Shown here piece after piece: positions 1 to 6,280 of a stretch of DNA of 8,692 bases (position 1 is the stretch's first letter; the number at the start of each line of letters is the position of its first letter). The notes beneath the pieces were generated by a model. That model had not been told where the DNA came from and searched no databases. It was given only the letters and a program-made list of their open reading frames with translations. The DNA comes from Candidatus Glassiibacteriota bacterium (GTDB taxonomy: Bacteria; Gemmatimonadota; Glassbacteria; GWA2-58-10), in assembly GCA_030604975.1 (NCBI GenBank), contig JAUVUV010000069.1, positions 1-8,692 on the forward strand, in the 5' to 3' direction. The position numbers were made by a program, and so were the translations under genes.

Positions 1-55
1 CGATAGTCAGCAGTCCCTGGCCCCCGAACCCGGCGAAGATTACGCGCTCAAGCAT
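1..55 (-). CDS. 2-oxoacid:ferredoxin oxidoreductase gamma subunit, N-terminal fragment
   Basis: Only the first 18 codons are present; the gene runs off the left edge. The peptide reads MLERVIFAGFGGQGLLTI, and the GFGGQG glycine loop right after a short beta strand is the hallmark of the gamma (catalytic-gamma, POR_N-associated) subunit of heterotetrameric 2-oxoacid:ferredoxin oxidoreductases. The ATG at 55-53 is preceded by AAGGAG (minus strand, 69-64) with 8 nt spacing, so the start is well supported. The start lies inside the 3' end of the beta-subunit gene, overlapping it by 16 nt, which suggests translational coupling and an equimolar complex. Order delta-alpha-beta-gamma is common for VOR/KOR-type clusters. 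Identification rests on the motif and context; the rest of the protein cannot be judged. Confidence 0.85.
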   Translation of the reverse strand, partial: MLERVIFAGFGGQGLLTI

Positions 56-810
56 CCTTCCGTCTCCTTTTCAGGGTGGCGGAAGACCCCGGTGGGATAA
101 TATTTCTTAACCGTGGTCTTAATATGCTCAATTGACTGTTCCGGGGTCATCCGCCAGTAAGTCGGGCAGGGGGAGAGGACCTCGATCAAGGAAAATCCCC
201 TGTCTGCTCCCTGTCCGAGAAGGGCTTCCCTGATCCATTTTTTCGTGGTCCTCACCCCTGCCGGTCCGTCGAGCGCGGTGCGCACAAGAAGGAACGGATT
301 TTCCAGTGTATTCAGCATCTCGCAGACCCGGATAGGTGCGCCCATCGTGGCAGTATCCCGACCCAGGGGAGAGGTCGCCGTGCACTGTCCGGGCAGGGTG
401 GTCGGGGCCATCTGGCCGCCGGTCATCCCGTAGACACAGTTGTTGACAAAAATCGTGGTGTAGTTTTCCCCCCGGTTGGCAGCGTGGATAATCTCGGCTG
501 TACCGATCGAGGCCAGGTCGCCGTCACCCTGGTAAGCAAAGACCAGAAGTTCAGGGTGGGAGCGCTTGATACCGGTGGCAACCGAGGGCACCCTGCCGTG
601 CGCAGCCTCGCTCATGTCTATATCCAGATAGTTATAAGCCAGTACGGCGCACCCAACCGGGGCGATACCCACTATCCTTCCGCGAAGGTCCAGTTCATCG
701 ATAAGCTCAGCCGTGATGCGGTGAAGGATCCCGTGGCCGCAGCCAGCGCAGTAATGGCTGTCCACTTCCAGCAGTGTTTTCGGGCGTTTAAAGTGGTGAA
801 CTTTTCCCAT
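40..810 (-). CDS. 2-oxoacid:ferredoxin oxidoreductase beta subunit (TPP-binding), VOR-type
   Basis: This 256-aa protein is the thiamine-diphosphate half of the oxidoreductase that decarboxylates a 2-oxoacid and passes electrons to ferredoxin in the cytoplasm. The TPP/Mg site shows as GDGDLASIG (95-103) followed about 20 residues later by NN (123-124) and VYGMTGGQ. Cys21 and Cys24 (CAGCGHG), Cys54 (PVGCAV) and Cys215 (SPCPTYW) match the four ligands of the proximal [4Fe-4S] cluster in OFOR beta subunits, so electron transfer looks intact. I chose the ATG at 810-808: GGAGG sits at 823-819 with 8 nt spacing. A longer reading from a TTG at 825 would put the start codon in contact with that ribosome binding site and is less likely. 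It follows the alpha gene by 71 nt and overlaps the gamma gene. Substrate class (branched-chain, 2-oxoglutarate or other) cannot be fixed from this subunit alone. Confidence 0.93.
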   Translation of the reverse strand: MGKVHHFKRPKTLLEVDSHYCAGCGHGILHRITAELIDELDLRGRIVGIAPVGCAVLAYNYLDIDMSEAAHGRVPSVATGIKRSHPELLVFAYQGDGDLASIGTAEIIHAANRGENYTTIFVNNCVYGMTGGQMAPTTLPGQCTATSPLGRDTATMGAPIRVCEMLNTLENPFLLVRTALDGPAGVRTTKKWIREALLGQGADRGFSLIEVLSPCPTYWRMTPEQSIEHIKTTVKKYYPTGVFRHPEKETEGCLSA

Positions 811-818
811 GGAATAAG

Positions 819-823
819 CCTCC
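819..823 (-). promoter_or_regulatory. Ribosome binding site deciding the beta-subunit start
   Basis: GGAGG on the minus strand, 8 nt before ATG 810-808. Its position overlapping the alternative TTG codon (825-823) argues for the ATG as the true start. Confidence 0.8.
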
Positions 824-864
824 AAACAAAATGGACGGCTGAATATTTTTTAAACTTGTTATCC

Positions 865-878
865 TTTCATCGCTGAAA
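865..878 (-). other. Small GNRA-capped hairpin between alpha and beta genes
   Basis: In the minus-strand RNA, UUUCA-GCGA-UGAAA forms a 5-bp stem closed by a GCGA (GNRA) tetraloop, starting a few nt after the alpha stop codon. There is no U-tract right after it, so it is not a terminator; it could affect mRNA processing or be chance. The remaining 811-864 spacer holds only the beta ribosome binding site. Confidence 0.3.
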
Positions 879-881
879 CCT

Positions 882-1961
882 TTAACTGGCCGCTTTTATG
901 GAAACCGCCATCAGCAGCTTTCGCGTACGGCGATAGATTTCAGCTATCTCCGGAACACCGCCGCCCATTCTGCCGTAGAAACTCACAGGCAGCCGGCAGC
1001 TGGTTGCCAGGCGCACATCCTCTACCATCTGGCCGGCGTTCATCTCCACTACCAGGAAAGCTTTGGCTCTGGAGGCGAGTTTTTCGAAACGCCTGGTAGG
1101 GAAAGGCCAGAGGGTAACCGGGCGCAATAGCCCGACAGGAAGGCCCTTTTGGCGCGCTTTCCGGACAACTTCACGGCAGAGCCGGGCCACAGTACCGAAA
1201 GCCACGAGAACCACCTCGGCGTCCTCTGTAAAGTATTCCTCGGCCCGGGTTTCGCGCCGCTGGATCTTCCTGTATTTCGATGCCAGGTGCTTGTTGTACT
1301 CCTCGAGCTCGCCGATTGCCGGATAGAATGACTTGACTACCCGTTTTTCCCTGTTTTTGGCTCCGGTCAGGGCCCAGTCCTTGGGCGGGAGATTGCGTTT
1401 CCGGGACATTTTGTGCGGGATCAGAGGTTCCATCATCTGCCCCAGCTGGCCGTCCGCCAGGACAAGAGCAGGGTTACGCCAACGGTCTGCGAGATCAAAG
1501 GCGAGCATGGTCAGGTCGTACATCTCCTGCACAGAGGCTGGCGCAAGCACGATCACGTGGTAATCTCCATGGCCGCCGCCCTTGACCGCCTGGAAATAAT
1601 CGCTCTGGGCCGGCTCGATATTGCCCAGGCCCGGGCCTCCGCGCTGGACATTGGCGATCACCGCTGGCAGTTCGCTCCCGGCGAGATAGGAAATGCCCTC
1701 CTGCTTGAGACTGATCCCGGGCGACGAGGAACTGGTCATCGCCCGTGCACCGGTTGCCGCGGCCCCGTAAACCATGTTGATCGCCGAGATTTCGCTTTCC
1801 GCCTGGATAAAAGTTCGGCCCTCGGCAGGCATCCAGCGCGACATGTACGCGGTAAGCTCGTTCTGCGGTGTGATCGGATAGCCGAAATAACAGTCGCATC
1901 CGGCGGCAATTGCCCCGGCCCCGATCGCCTCGTTTCCGGTTATCAGTACCCTCTTTTCCAT
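882..1961 (-). CDS. vorB: 2-oxoacid:ferredoxin oxidoreductase alpha subunit, VorB-like
   Basis: A 359-aa protein, the usual length for VorB/KorA-type alpha subunits. It holds the pyrimidine-binding half of the TPP fold and the 2-oxoacid/CoA side of the active site. Visible marks: YPITPQNE (28-35), the AESEISAINMVYGAAATGAR block (54-73), TSSSSPG (76-82), RGGPGLG (107-113), then a conserved run near DYFQAVKGGGHGDYH (121-135). The C-terminal domain (about 240-350) is the transketolase-C-like part. The overall pattern most resembles proteins annotated as 3-methyl-2-oxobutanoate (2-oxoisovalerate) dehydrogenase VorB, and the ptb-buk neighbours fit acyl-CoA output; but VorB-named proteins are not all tested, and 2-oxoglutarate or other 2-oxoacids remain possible. 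ATG at 1961-1959 has GGGAG (1971-1967) 5 nt upstream. The gap to the ferredoxin gene is 62 nt, with no terminator seen. Confidence 0.9.
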   Translation of the reverse strand: MEKRVLITGNEAIGAGAIAAGCDCYFGYPITPQNELTAYMSRWMPAEGRTFIQAESEISAINMVYGAAATGARAMTSSSSPGISLKQEGISYLAGSELPAVIANVQRGGPGLGNIEPAQSDYFQAVKGGGHGDYHVIVLAPASVQEMYDLTMLAFDLADRWRNPALVLADGQLGQMMEPLIPHKMSRKRNLPPKDWALTGAKNREKRVVKSFYPAIGELEEYNKHLASKYRKIQRRETRAEEYFTEDAEVVLVAFGTVARLCREVVRKARQKGLPVGLLRPVTLWPFPTRRFEKLASRAKAFLVVEMNAGQMVEDVRLATSCRLPVSFYGRMGGGVPEIAEIYRRTRKLLMAVSIKAAS

Positions 1962-2023
1962 TAATACTCCCAGGGTATTTACCGGTGAAAAAGCTCCAAC
2001 AGGTTTTCAAACTCCCGGACCCT

Positions 2024-2251
2024 TCACACTCCTGCTTTAACCGCCTCTTTCTCCACTATTTCTATCACCGCGTCCGGGCACATGTTGTAACATATCCCGC
2101 ATCCCGTGCAGTTCTCGGGATTATTCGACTCAGCATAACGCACGCCCCGGGCATTGATTTCATGGGAAAACCCTAATGCGTCTTTGGTACAGAAGGAGAT
2201 ACACAGCCCGCAGCCTTTACAGGAGTCGATATTTATCAGCGGTGTGATCAT
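2024..2251 (-). CDS. 2x[4Fe-4S] ferredoxin, 2-oxoacid:ferredoxin oxidoreductase delta subunit
   Basis: A 75-aa dicluster ferredoxin. Cluster I motif: Cys11-x2-Cys14-x2-Cys17-x3-Cys21; cluster II: Cys48-x2-Cys51-x2-Cys54-x3-Cys58-Pro. The two motifs are separated by a 26-residue spacer, longer than in small clostridial ferredoxins and typical of VorD/KorD-type delta subunits, which carry electrons from the alpha-beta pair to external ferredoxin. Cluster I is followed by Thr22 rather than the usual Pro. The frame stays open upstream to 2458 inside buk, but that extension has no ferredoxin character and overlaps buk; the ATG at 2251-2249 with a strong GGAGGAGG site (2263-2256) is clearly the start. 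It sits between buk and the alpha gene, as expected for one oxidoreductase operon. I saw no gene for a separate electron acceptor. Confidence 0.92.
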   Translation of the reverse strand: MITPLINIDSCKGCGLCISFCTKDALGFSHEINARGVRYAESNNPENCTGCGICYNMCPDAVIEIVEKEAVKAGV

Positions 2252-2258
2252 GATGCCT

Positions 2259-2273
2259 CCTCCGGTGTGGAGG
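2259..2273 (-). promoter_or_regulatory. Hairpin masking the ferredoxin ribosome binding site
   Basis: Minus-strand CCUCC-ACACC-GGAGG pairs 2273-2269 with 2263-2259, covering the first half of the GGAGGAGG Shine-Dalgarno tract of the ferredoxin gene. The second AGG stays free. It could tune ferredoxin translation or depend on upstream ribosome passage from buk; the short stem makes this tentative. Confidence 0.35.
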
Positions 2274-2303
2274 TTAGCTGAAATAAGAGTGCTGTTTTGC
2301 GTT

Positions 2304-3380
2304 TTACTTGTAGGTGGCAGGGCGCATTTTACTGGTCCAGACTTCCCAGCCGCCAGCAGCAAGCGCCTCCATTTCACTGGTTTTCGGATAAGCATATACC
2401 GGGGCGATAAAATTGACATGTTCCCTGACCCATTTCCGGAATGTTGCTCCGCTCGCAATCCCGCCGGTAAGAACTATGGCGTCCAACCGGCCTTTGAAAA
2501 CACCTGCTACCAGTGCGCCGATATCTTTTGCCACCTGATAAACGAAAGCACGATAGATAAGCCTTGCCCGGGAATCTCCGTTTCGGATTCTCTTTTCGAT
2601 CTCGTGGCAGTCCCGTGTGCCGAGATAGGCCTGGATTCCGCTGTTTTTTGAGACCAATGCCTGGACCTGTTTGAACTCCATGCCTTTGCCGTTGATATAG
2701 CGAAGAAAATCGAGCAGGGGCAACCCCCCGGTTCGCTCCGGTGTGAACGTGCCCTCGCCTTCAAGCGCATTGTTCACATCAACAACCCTGCCCCTCAAGT
2801 GAGCCCCTACCGAGACCCCGCCGCCTGCGTGCACTACGATCAGGCGGGCTTTATTATACGGCTTGCCGATCTTCTTGCAGACCTTTTGAGCCACCGCTTT
2901 CTGGTTCAGTGCGTGGAAAATACTCCTCCTGCGGATCTCGGGATGCCCGGAGATCTTTGCCACCGGGGATAGTTCATCCACCACCACGGGGTTGACAATA
3001 AAGCTTTTTTTGCCCTGGTCGCTGGCTATTTTCAGGGCCATTATCGCGCCAAGGTTACTCGCATGCCTGCCGTAAGTACAGTCGGCCAGGTCCCTGACCA
3101 TCCTCTTGTTAACCCTGTAGACCCCGCCTTTCAAAGGTTTCAGCAAGCCCCCGCGTGCAATGACCAGATCGATATCTCCAGGCTCGTATCCTTTGTCTTG
3201 AAGATCCCCCAGGATATCCGGCACTCTAGCCTCAGCGATTTGCTCCATCGGCTTGCTGAAAACATCTCTTTCATCAAGGTGATAATGGATCCATTCGCTT
3301 TTAAGCCTCGGCCCCCTGAAAAGGGCCAGCTTGGTCGATGTCGAGCCTGGATTGAGTACCAGGATTAACGGACGCCGCAT
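2304..3380 (-). CDS. buk: Butyrate/branched-chain fatty acid kinase (Buk-like)
   Basis: A 358-aa member of the acetokinase (ASKHA) superfamily with full-length butyrate-kinase layout. It would transfer phosphate from butyryl-, isobutyryl- or isovaleryl-phosphate to ADP, giving ATP and the free acid in the cytoplasm. Visible motifs: N-terminal phosphate loop NPGSTSTKL (10-18), the HAGGGVSVGAH block (184-194), ERTGGLP (215-221), and the adenosine-side loop TGGIA (305-309). The gene starts 10 nt after ptb (ATG 3380-3378; AAAGG and GGGGAGG lie just upstream), so the two are certainly co-transcribed. Pairing with ptb and a VOR-type oxidoreductase points to substrate-level phosphorylation during oxidation of branched-chain 2-oxoacids, comparable in logic to ptb-buk beside bkd genes in Enterococcus. 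The exact acyl chain cannot be read from sequence. Confidence 0.92.
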   Translation of the reverse strand: MRRPLILVLNPGSTSTKLALFRGPRLKSEWIHYHLDERDVFSKPMEQIAEARVPDILGDLQDKGYEPGDIDLVIARGGLLKPLKGGVYRVNKRMVRDLADCTYGRHASNLGAIMALKIASDQGKKSFIVNPVVVDELSPVAKISGHPEIRRRSIFHALNQKAVAQKVCKKIGKPYNKARLIVVHAGGGVSVGAHLRGRVVDVNNALEGEGTFTPERTGGLPLLDFLRYINGKGMEFKQVQALVSKNSGIQAYLGTRDCHEIEKRIRNGDSRARLIYRAFVYQVAKDIGALVAGVFKGRLDAIVLTGGIASGATFRKWVREHVNFIAPVYAYPKTSEMEALAAGGWEVWTSKMRPATYK

Positions 3381-3390
3381 GGTTTACCTT

Positions 3391-4338
3391 TCATTCCTCC
3401 CCGGTATTCCAGGCGCTGGCCATGAGCACTCCCAAAGCAATGGCGCAGAGCTTGCTTTTTTCTGTATCGGCCCGTGAGGGAACCATAAGGGGTATCTTTC
3501 CTCCGGTAACGATTCCTGCGATAGTCCCATTACACCAGGTCTGTACCACTTTGTAAATCACATTGCCCATGCCGATCTCGGCGGCAAGCAGGATGTCCGC
3601 ACGTCCAGCCACCGGGCCACTGATACCTTTGCGCTTTGCTGCTTCTTTAGAAACAGCATTGTCAAAGGCCAGAGGGCCGTCCACGAAGCATCCGGTAATA
3701 AGGCCCTCGCGGTTCTCGCGGGTGAGTTCCTCGGCATCGTGTATCATCGGCAGTTCACGATTCGGAGATTTTTCCACATGGGCCAGTACAGCAACCCGGG
3801 GTGTTTTAATGCCCAGAAGGTGGGCCAGGTCAACTGCGTTGCACAGAATATCCCTTTTACGTTCAAGATCTGGAACGAGATTCAGTCCCCCGTCGGTGAT
3901 CATCATCAGTTTCTTTTCCCCAGGCGCGTCGAATACACCAATGTGGCTGAGAAACCTTCCCGCGCGAAAATCCCACTTTTTGTCCAGGTAAGCTCCTAAA
4001 AGTTGACCTGTATTGAGTCTGCCTTTCATGAGAAGACTAGCCTCGTTCTGCTGAATAAGGTCCAGGACTAAAGAAATCATCTCCTCCCTGTCGGCTCTGC
4101 ACCCTGCGATTTCGAACCGGGAGGGATCGGCACCCACTTTTTCCACGGCTTCTTCTATCCTGGCTACTTCGCCAACAAGCAGAGGGTTGACCATATCCCG
4201 TCGGCAGGCCTCCCACACCGAGCCAACTGTAACAGGATCCTCTGCACCGGCTACCACCAGGGTAGGCTTTCGCTCAGAGGCTACTTTTACCGCCTCTTCG
4301 AGGCACTCATCCAGAGAAGATAAAAGCCTGCTGCCCAA
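3391..4338 (-). CDS. ptb: Phosphate butyryltransferase / acyltransferase (Ptb-like)
   Basis: A 315-aa PTA/PTB-family enzyme, near the usual 300-aa Ptb length and without the extra N-terminal domains of long Pta. It exchanges CoA for phosphate on butyryl-CoA or a branched acyl-CoA. Family marks: LMKGRLNTG (103-111), the HVEKSPNRELPMIHDAEEL region (187-205), VDGPLAFDNAVS (219-230), then GKIPLMVPSRADTEKSK (280-296). The start is a TTG at 4338-4336 that directly follows the TAA of the regulator; AAGAGG (to 4347) lies 8 nt upstream and no ATG fits nearby, and the family alignment begins at once with a SLDECLEEA-type helix, so TTG is credible. Start abutting stop suggests translational coupling to the regulator. 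A phosphotransacetylase role cannot be excluded, but the adjacent buk favours butyryl or branched substrates. Confidence 0.92.
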   Translation of the reverse strand: MGSRLLSSLDECLEEAVKVASERKPTLVVAGAEDPVTVGSVWEACRRDMVNPLLVGEVARIEEAVEKVGADPSRFEIAGCRADREEMISLVLDLIQQNEASLLMKGRLNTGQLLGAYLDKKWDFRAGRFLSHIGVFDAPGEKKLMMITDGGLNLVPDLERKRDILCNAVDLAHLLGIKTPRVAVLAHVEKSPNRELPMIHDAEELTRENREGLITGCFVDGPLAFDNAVSKEAAKRKGISGPVAGRADILLAAEIGMGNVIYKVVQTWCNGTIAGIVTGGKIPLMVPSRADTEKSKLCAIALGVLMASAWNTGEE

Positions 4339-5190
4339 TTATGATTCCTCTTGGCCGATGTTAAAAATCGAGCCGGCAGCGGTGCTGAGCCTGTCGAGAA
4401 CAATACTGTGAATGTCTGGATTCGACAGCCAGATCTGCTCCAGCTTTTCTCTGCCGAATTTTTCGATCAAAAGATCGATCATGATGTCGTGAATGATATA
4501 CTCGCGAGCTACCATCACCAGGGCCTGATCTGCTGTGGTAACCGCCCAGGAGGTGTCCTCCTGAAGGATATTTCCGATCAGAGCTTCCTTATTGTCTCTT
4601 ACAATAATGGTGTGGCGACCTTTGAGCCGGGTCTCCACGATCTCAAGTGGCATATAATCGTGATAGAAAACCTGTCCAACCTCCTCGGTCTTCGCGGAGG
4701 AAAAGAGCATGGTGAAAATTTTCACACCCCGTTTTTCCGCGTTACAAAGGGCGGGTTTAAGAGTTTCGTACTGAGCGAGCCAGAGTTCGAGCAGAATTTC
4801 CCGCTCGGCTTGTTCGATCAGGTGATAGGATTCATTGAAAACGTTATTTCCGCCTTTGATATGATAGATATATTCGAGAGACACTGCTGAGTATAACTGC
4901 TCAAGTCTCTTTTTTACCGAGCCGACCGAGCGGAGGAAATTCACTTCCATTGTCTTTAGGAATTTTTCATAGGGTACGGGCACGTACTTGAGCGGTTCTT
5001 CACCATTGGTATAGACAGCACCTTGCTCGATAAGGCGATGAAGCACATCGTATACCACTGAGCGGCGGATGCCGGTCTGCTTGCTCAACTGGTATCCTGT
5101 AACCGGGTAGAAACGCAGAAGGGAGAGATAGACCTTGGCCTCGTTACGGCTGAAACCCAGGCTTTGAAGGTGTTCGATACATTTCTGCAT
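4339..5190 (-). CDS. TrmB-family transcriptional regulator with PLD-like sensor domain
   Basis: A 283-aa cytoplasmic DNA-binding protein. Residues 1-80 form a TrmB-type winged helix-turn-helix (LGFSRNEAKVYLSLL, then TGYQLSKQTGIRRSVVYDVL as recognition region, then a wing near EEPLKYVPVP). Residues 81-105 look like a short coiled-coil linker (LRSVGSVKKRLEQLY), for dimerisation. Residues 115-245 resemble the phospholipase-D-like fold found in many TrmB-type proteins (EREILLELWL, then GRHTIIVRDNKEALIGNI). The HKD catalytic motif is degenerate: His193 is kept, but Ile195 replaces Lys, so the domain probably binds a ligand rather than cutting phosphodiesters. It heads the operon, with its own promoter and an inverted repeat over the start site, so autoregulation is likely. 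ATG 5190-5188 has only a weak AGG-type ribosome site. TrmB proteins commonly sense sugars; here the ligand is unknown. Confidence 0.85.
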   Translation of the reverse strand: MQKCIEHLQSLGFSRNEAKVYLSLLRFYPVTGYQLSKQTGIRRSVVYDVLHRLIEQGAVYTNGEEPLKYVPVPYEKFLKTMEVNFLRSVGSVKKRLEQLYSAVSLEYIYHIKGGNNVFNESYHLIEQAEREILLELWLAQYETLKPALCNAEKRGVKIFTMLFSSAKTEEVGQVFYHDYMPLEIVETRLKGRHTIIVRDNKEALIGNILQEDTSWAVTTADQALVMVAREYIIHDIMIDLLIEKFGREKLEQIWLSNPDIHSIVLDRLSTAAGSIFNIGQEES

Positions 5191-5246
5191 CGTTATCTGC
5201 CTGTTTAATACAGATCGGGCCTGAAGGTTGAAAGGGCTGCTGTAAT

Positions 5247-5272
5247 ATAGTCGTACGGTAAGAGACGACTAT
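5247..5272. promoter_or_regulatory. Candidate operator: 8-bp perfect inverted repeat at the operon start
   Basis: ATAGTCGT (5247-5254) and ACGACTAT (5265-5272) are perfect inverted copies with a 10-bp spacer, giving about 18 bp centre-to-centre, near two helical turns. The element starts 4 bp past the -10 box and so covers the predicted transcription start near 5269. This is a typical repressor site. The likely binder is the TrmB-like protein encoded just downstream. It does not match the archaeal TrmB consensus TACTNNNAGTA. I saw no second copy in this window. Confidence 0.55.
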
Positions 5273-5275
5273 TTT

Positions 5276-5304
5276 AGCATACAACAAATTTCCCCCCCTG
5301 TCAA
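5276..5304 (-). promoter_or_regulatory. Sigma-70-type promoter of the trmB-ptb-buk-vor operon
   Basis: On the minus strand, TTGACA (5304-5299), a 17-bp spacer containing a run of seven G, then TATGCT (5281-5276). The -35 box is perfect and the -10 box has four of six consensus bases including the key T-A and final T. It lies between the upstream terminator and the regulator gene, with an expected 5' leader of about 80 nt. Confidence 0.75.
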
Positions 5305-5324
5305 GAGATGACAGCAAAAAAATT

Positions 5325-5358
5325 AAAAACCCTGCGGACTAAATTCCGCAGGGTTTTT
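5325..5358 (-). terminator. Intrinsic terminator after the methyltransferase gene
   Basis: A perfect 14-bp stem (5325-5338 with 5345-5358, GC core CCCTGCGG) and a 6-nt loop, about 26 nt past the methyltransferase stop. On the minus strand the stem ends in TTTTT followed by AA and a run of seven T, so it is strong in that direction. The A/T flanks would let it also act weakly on plus-strand transcripts. It separates the corrinoid module from the oxidoreductase operon. Confidence 0.9.
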
Positions 5359-5383
5359 CGATGATATCTTGCCGGTTTTTTTA

Positions 5384-6184
5384 TTAGAGATCGAGTTTAC
5401 CTTCGCCGTGGGCCTGAATATAGTTCATGCAGTACTCATCCTGGTCAAGCAGGGCCTGGGCAGTGGTAAGATTTGCCATCAGGCGCTTGTCTGTGGGATC
5501 CAGGATAGCGGCATCCAGGCCGCGGCCCATGGCAAGCACGAGGTAGATCTGGTTCAACTGAAAGCGGAATGGCAGTCCGTATGAGACATTGCTCAGGCCA
5601 ACCACGGTGTGCACACCGGGAAATTCAGTCATGATTCTCTCGATGGTCTGCAGCACGACCTTGCCGTAGGTATGGTCAGTGCTAATCGGGTGGACCAGCG
5701 GATCGATATAAATGTTATCAAGCTGTATGCCCTCACCGGTGAGTTTCTCAACCAGGCTGCCTGCCAGTTTCAGCTTTGGCTCCAGGCCGCTCGGCATTCC
5801 CTCGTCATCGGCGCACATGGCGATCACGTCGGTTCCGAAGTCACGCACCAGTGGCATCAATGACTGATAGCGTTTTTTCTCTAACGAAATCGAGTTTATC
5901 AGCGCCTTGCCCTTGTGAAGTTTGAGGGCTGGCTCGATAGCCGCCGGGTTGGGACTGTCCAGACTTAGCACGCAGTCGAACCTGTCCTGTATCGTCTTCA
6001 CCAGCCAGCACAGAAGCTCCGGTTCGCGCTCAGGCCCGAAAGTGCCCGCGTTCACATCGACATAGTCCGCTCCGGCCTCGATCTGTTTTTGCGCCTCTTC
6101 AAGGATAAATTCCGTGTCCTTGGACTCAACAGCCGGTGCGATCCGCTTGCGGCTCGAATTGATCCGTTCGCCGATAATAAGCAT
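5384..6184 (-). CDS. Methyltetrahydrofolate:corrinoid methyltransferase, MtgA/AcsE-like
   Basis: A 266-aa single-domain TIM-barrel pterin-binding protein, the length of AcsE (about 262 aa) and MtgA. It would move a methyl group between a corrinoid protein and tetrahydrofolate. It begins with the family signature MLIIGERINSS and carries pterin-site residues corresponding to those in AcsE: Asp76 (LSLDSPN), Asn97 (ALINSIS), Asp161 (YIDPL) and Asn199 (GLSNVSYGL). The late motif GLDAAILDP (222-230) is also typical. Next to a small corrinoid protein and a RACo-type activator, the direction is probably corrinoid to THF during demethylation of an external methyl donor (as in the MtgA branch of glycine betaine use), rather than CODH/ACS feeding, since no acs genes are seen. 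ATG 6184-6182 has GGAG 8 nt upstream. The 96-nt gap to the activator holds no clear promoter or terminator, so co-transcription is likely. Confidence 0.88.
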   Translation of the reverse strand: MLIIGERINSSRKRIAPAVESKDTEFILEEAQKQIEAGADYVDVNAGTFGPEREPELLCWLVKTIQDRFDCVLSLDSPNPAAIEPALKLHKGKALINSISLEKKRYQSLMPLVRDFGTDVIAMCADDEGMPSGLEPKLKLAGSLVEKLTGEGIQLDNIYIDPLVHPISTDHTYGKVVLQTIERIMTEFPGVHTVVGLSNVSYGLPFRFQLNQIYLVLAMGRGLDAAILDPTDKRLMANLTTAQALLDQDEYCMNYIQAHGEGKLDL

Positions 6185-6280
6185 GGGTGAGTCTCCAAAT
6201 AGTTGAATATTAGTTTTTATCCTGCAAATATTGTTAGTATTCTGGGTAAAGTAAGGACAACCTGCCGCCCCTACACGTAT

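Noticed and set aside
1413..1964. Plus-strand open frame opposite the alpha subunit gene
   Set aside because: Fully overlaps a well-supported VorB-like gene and shows no domain or start signal of its own.
2252..2458. N-terminal extension of the ferredoxin frame into buk
   Set aside because: The added 69 residues have no ferredoxin character and overlap buk, while a strong ribosome site sits right before the ATG at 2251.
5384..6184. Dihydropteroate synthase as an alternative identity
   Set aside because: The protein shares the pterin-binding barrel, but the MLIIGERIN start, GLSNVS motif and corrinoid-gene context fit the methyltransferase branch.
6185..6280. Separate promoter for the MtgA-like gene (TTGTCC with TACTAA, 15-bp spacing)
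   Set aside because: Spacing is short and both boxes are weak; nothing else in this 96-nt AT-rich gap supports a start site, so co-transcription with the activator is simpler.
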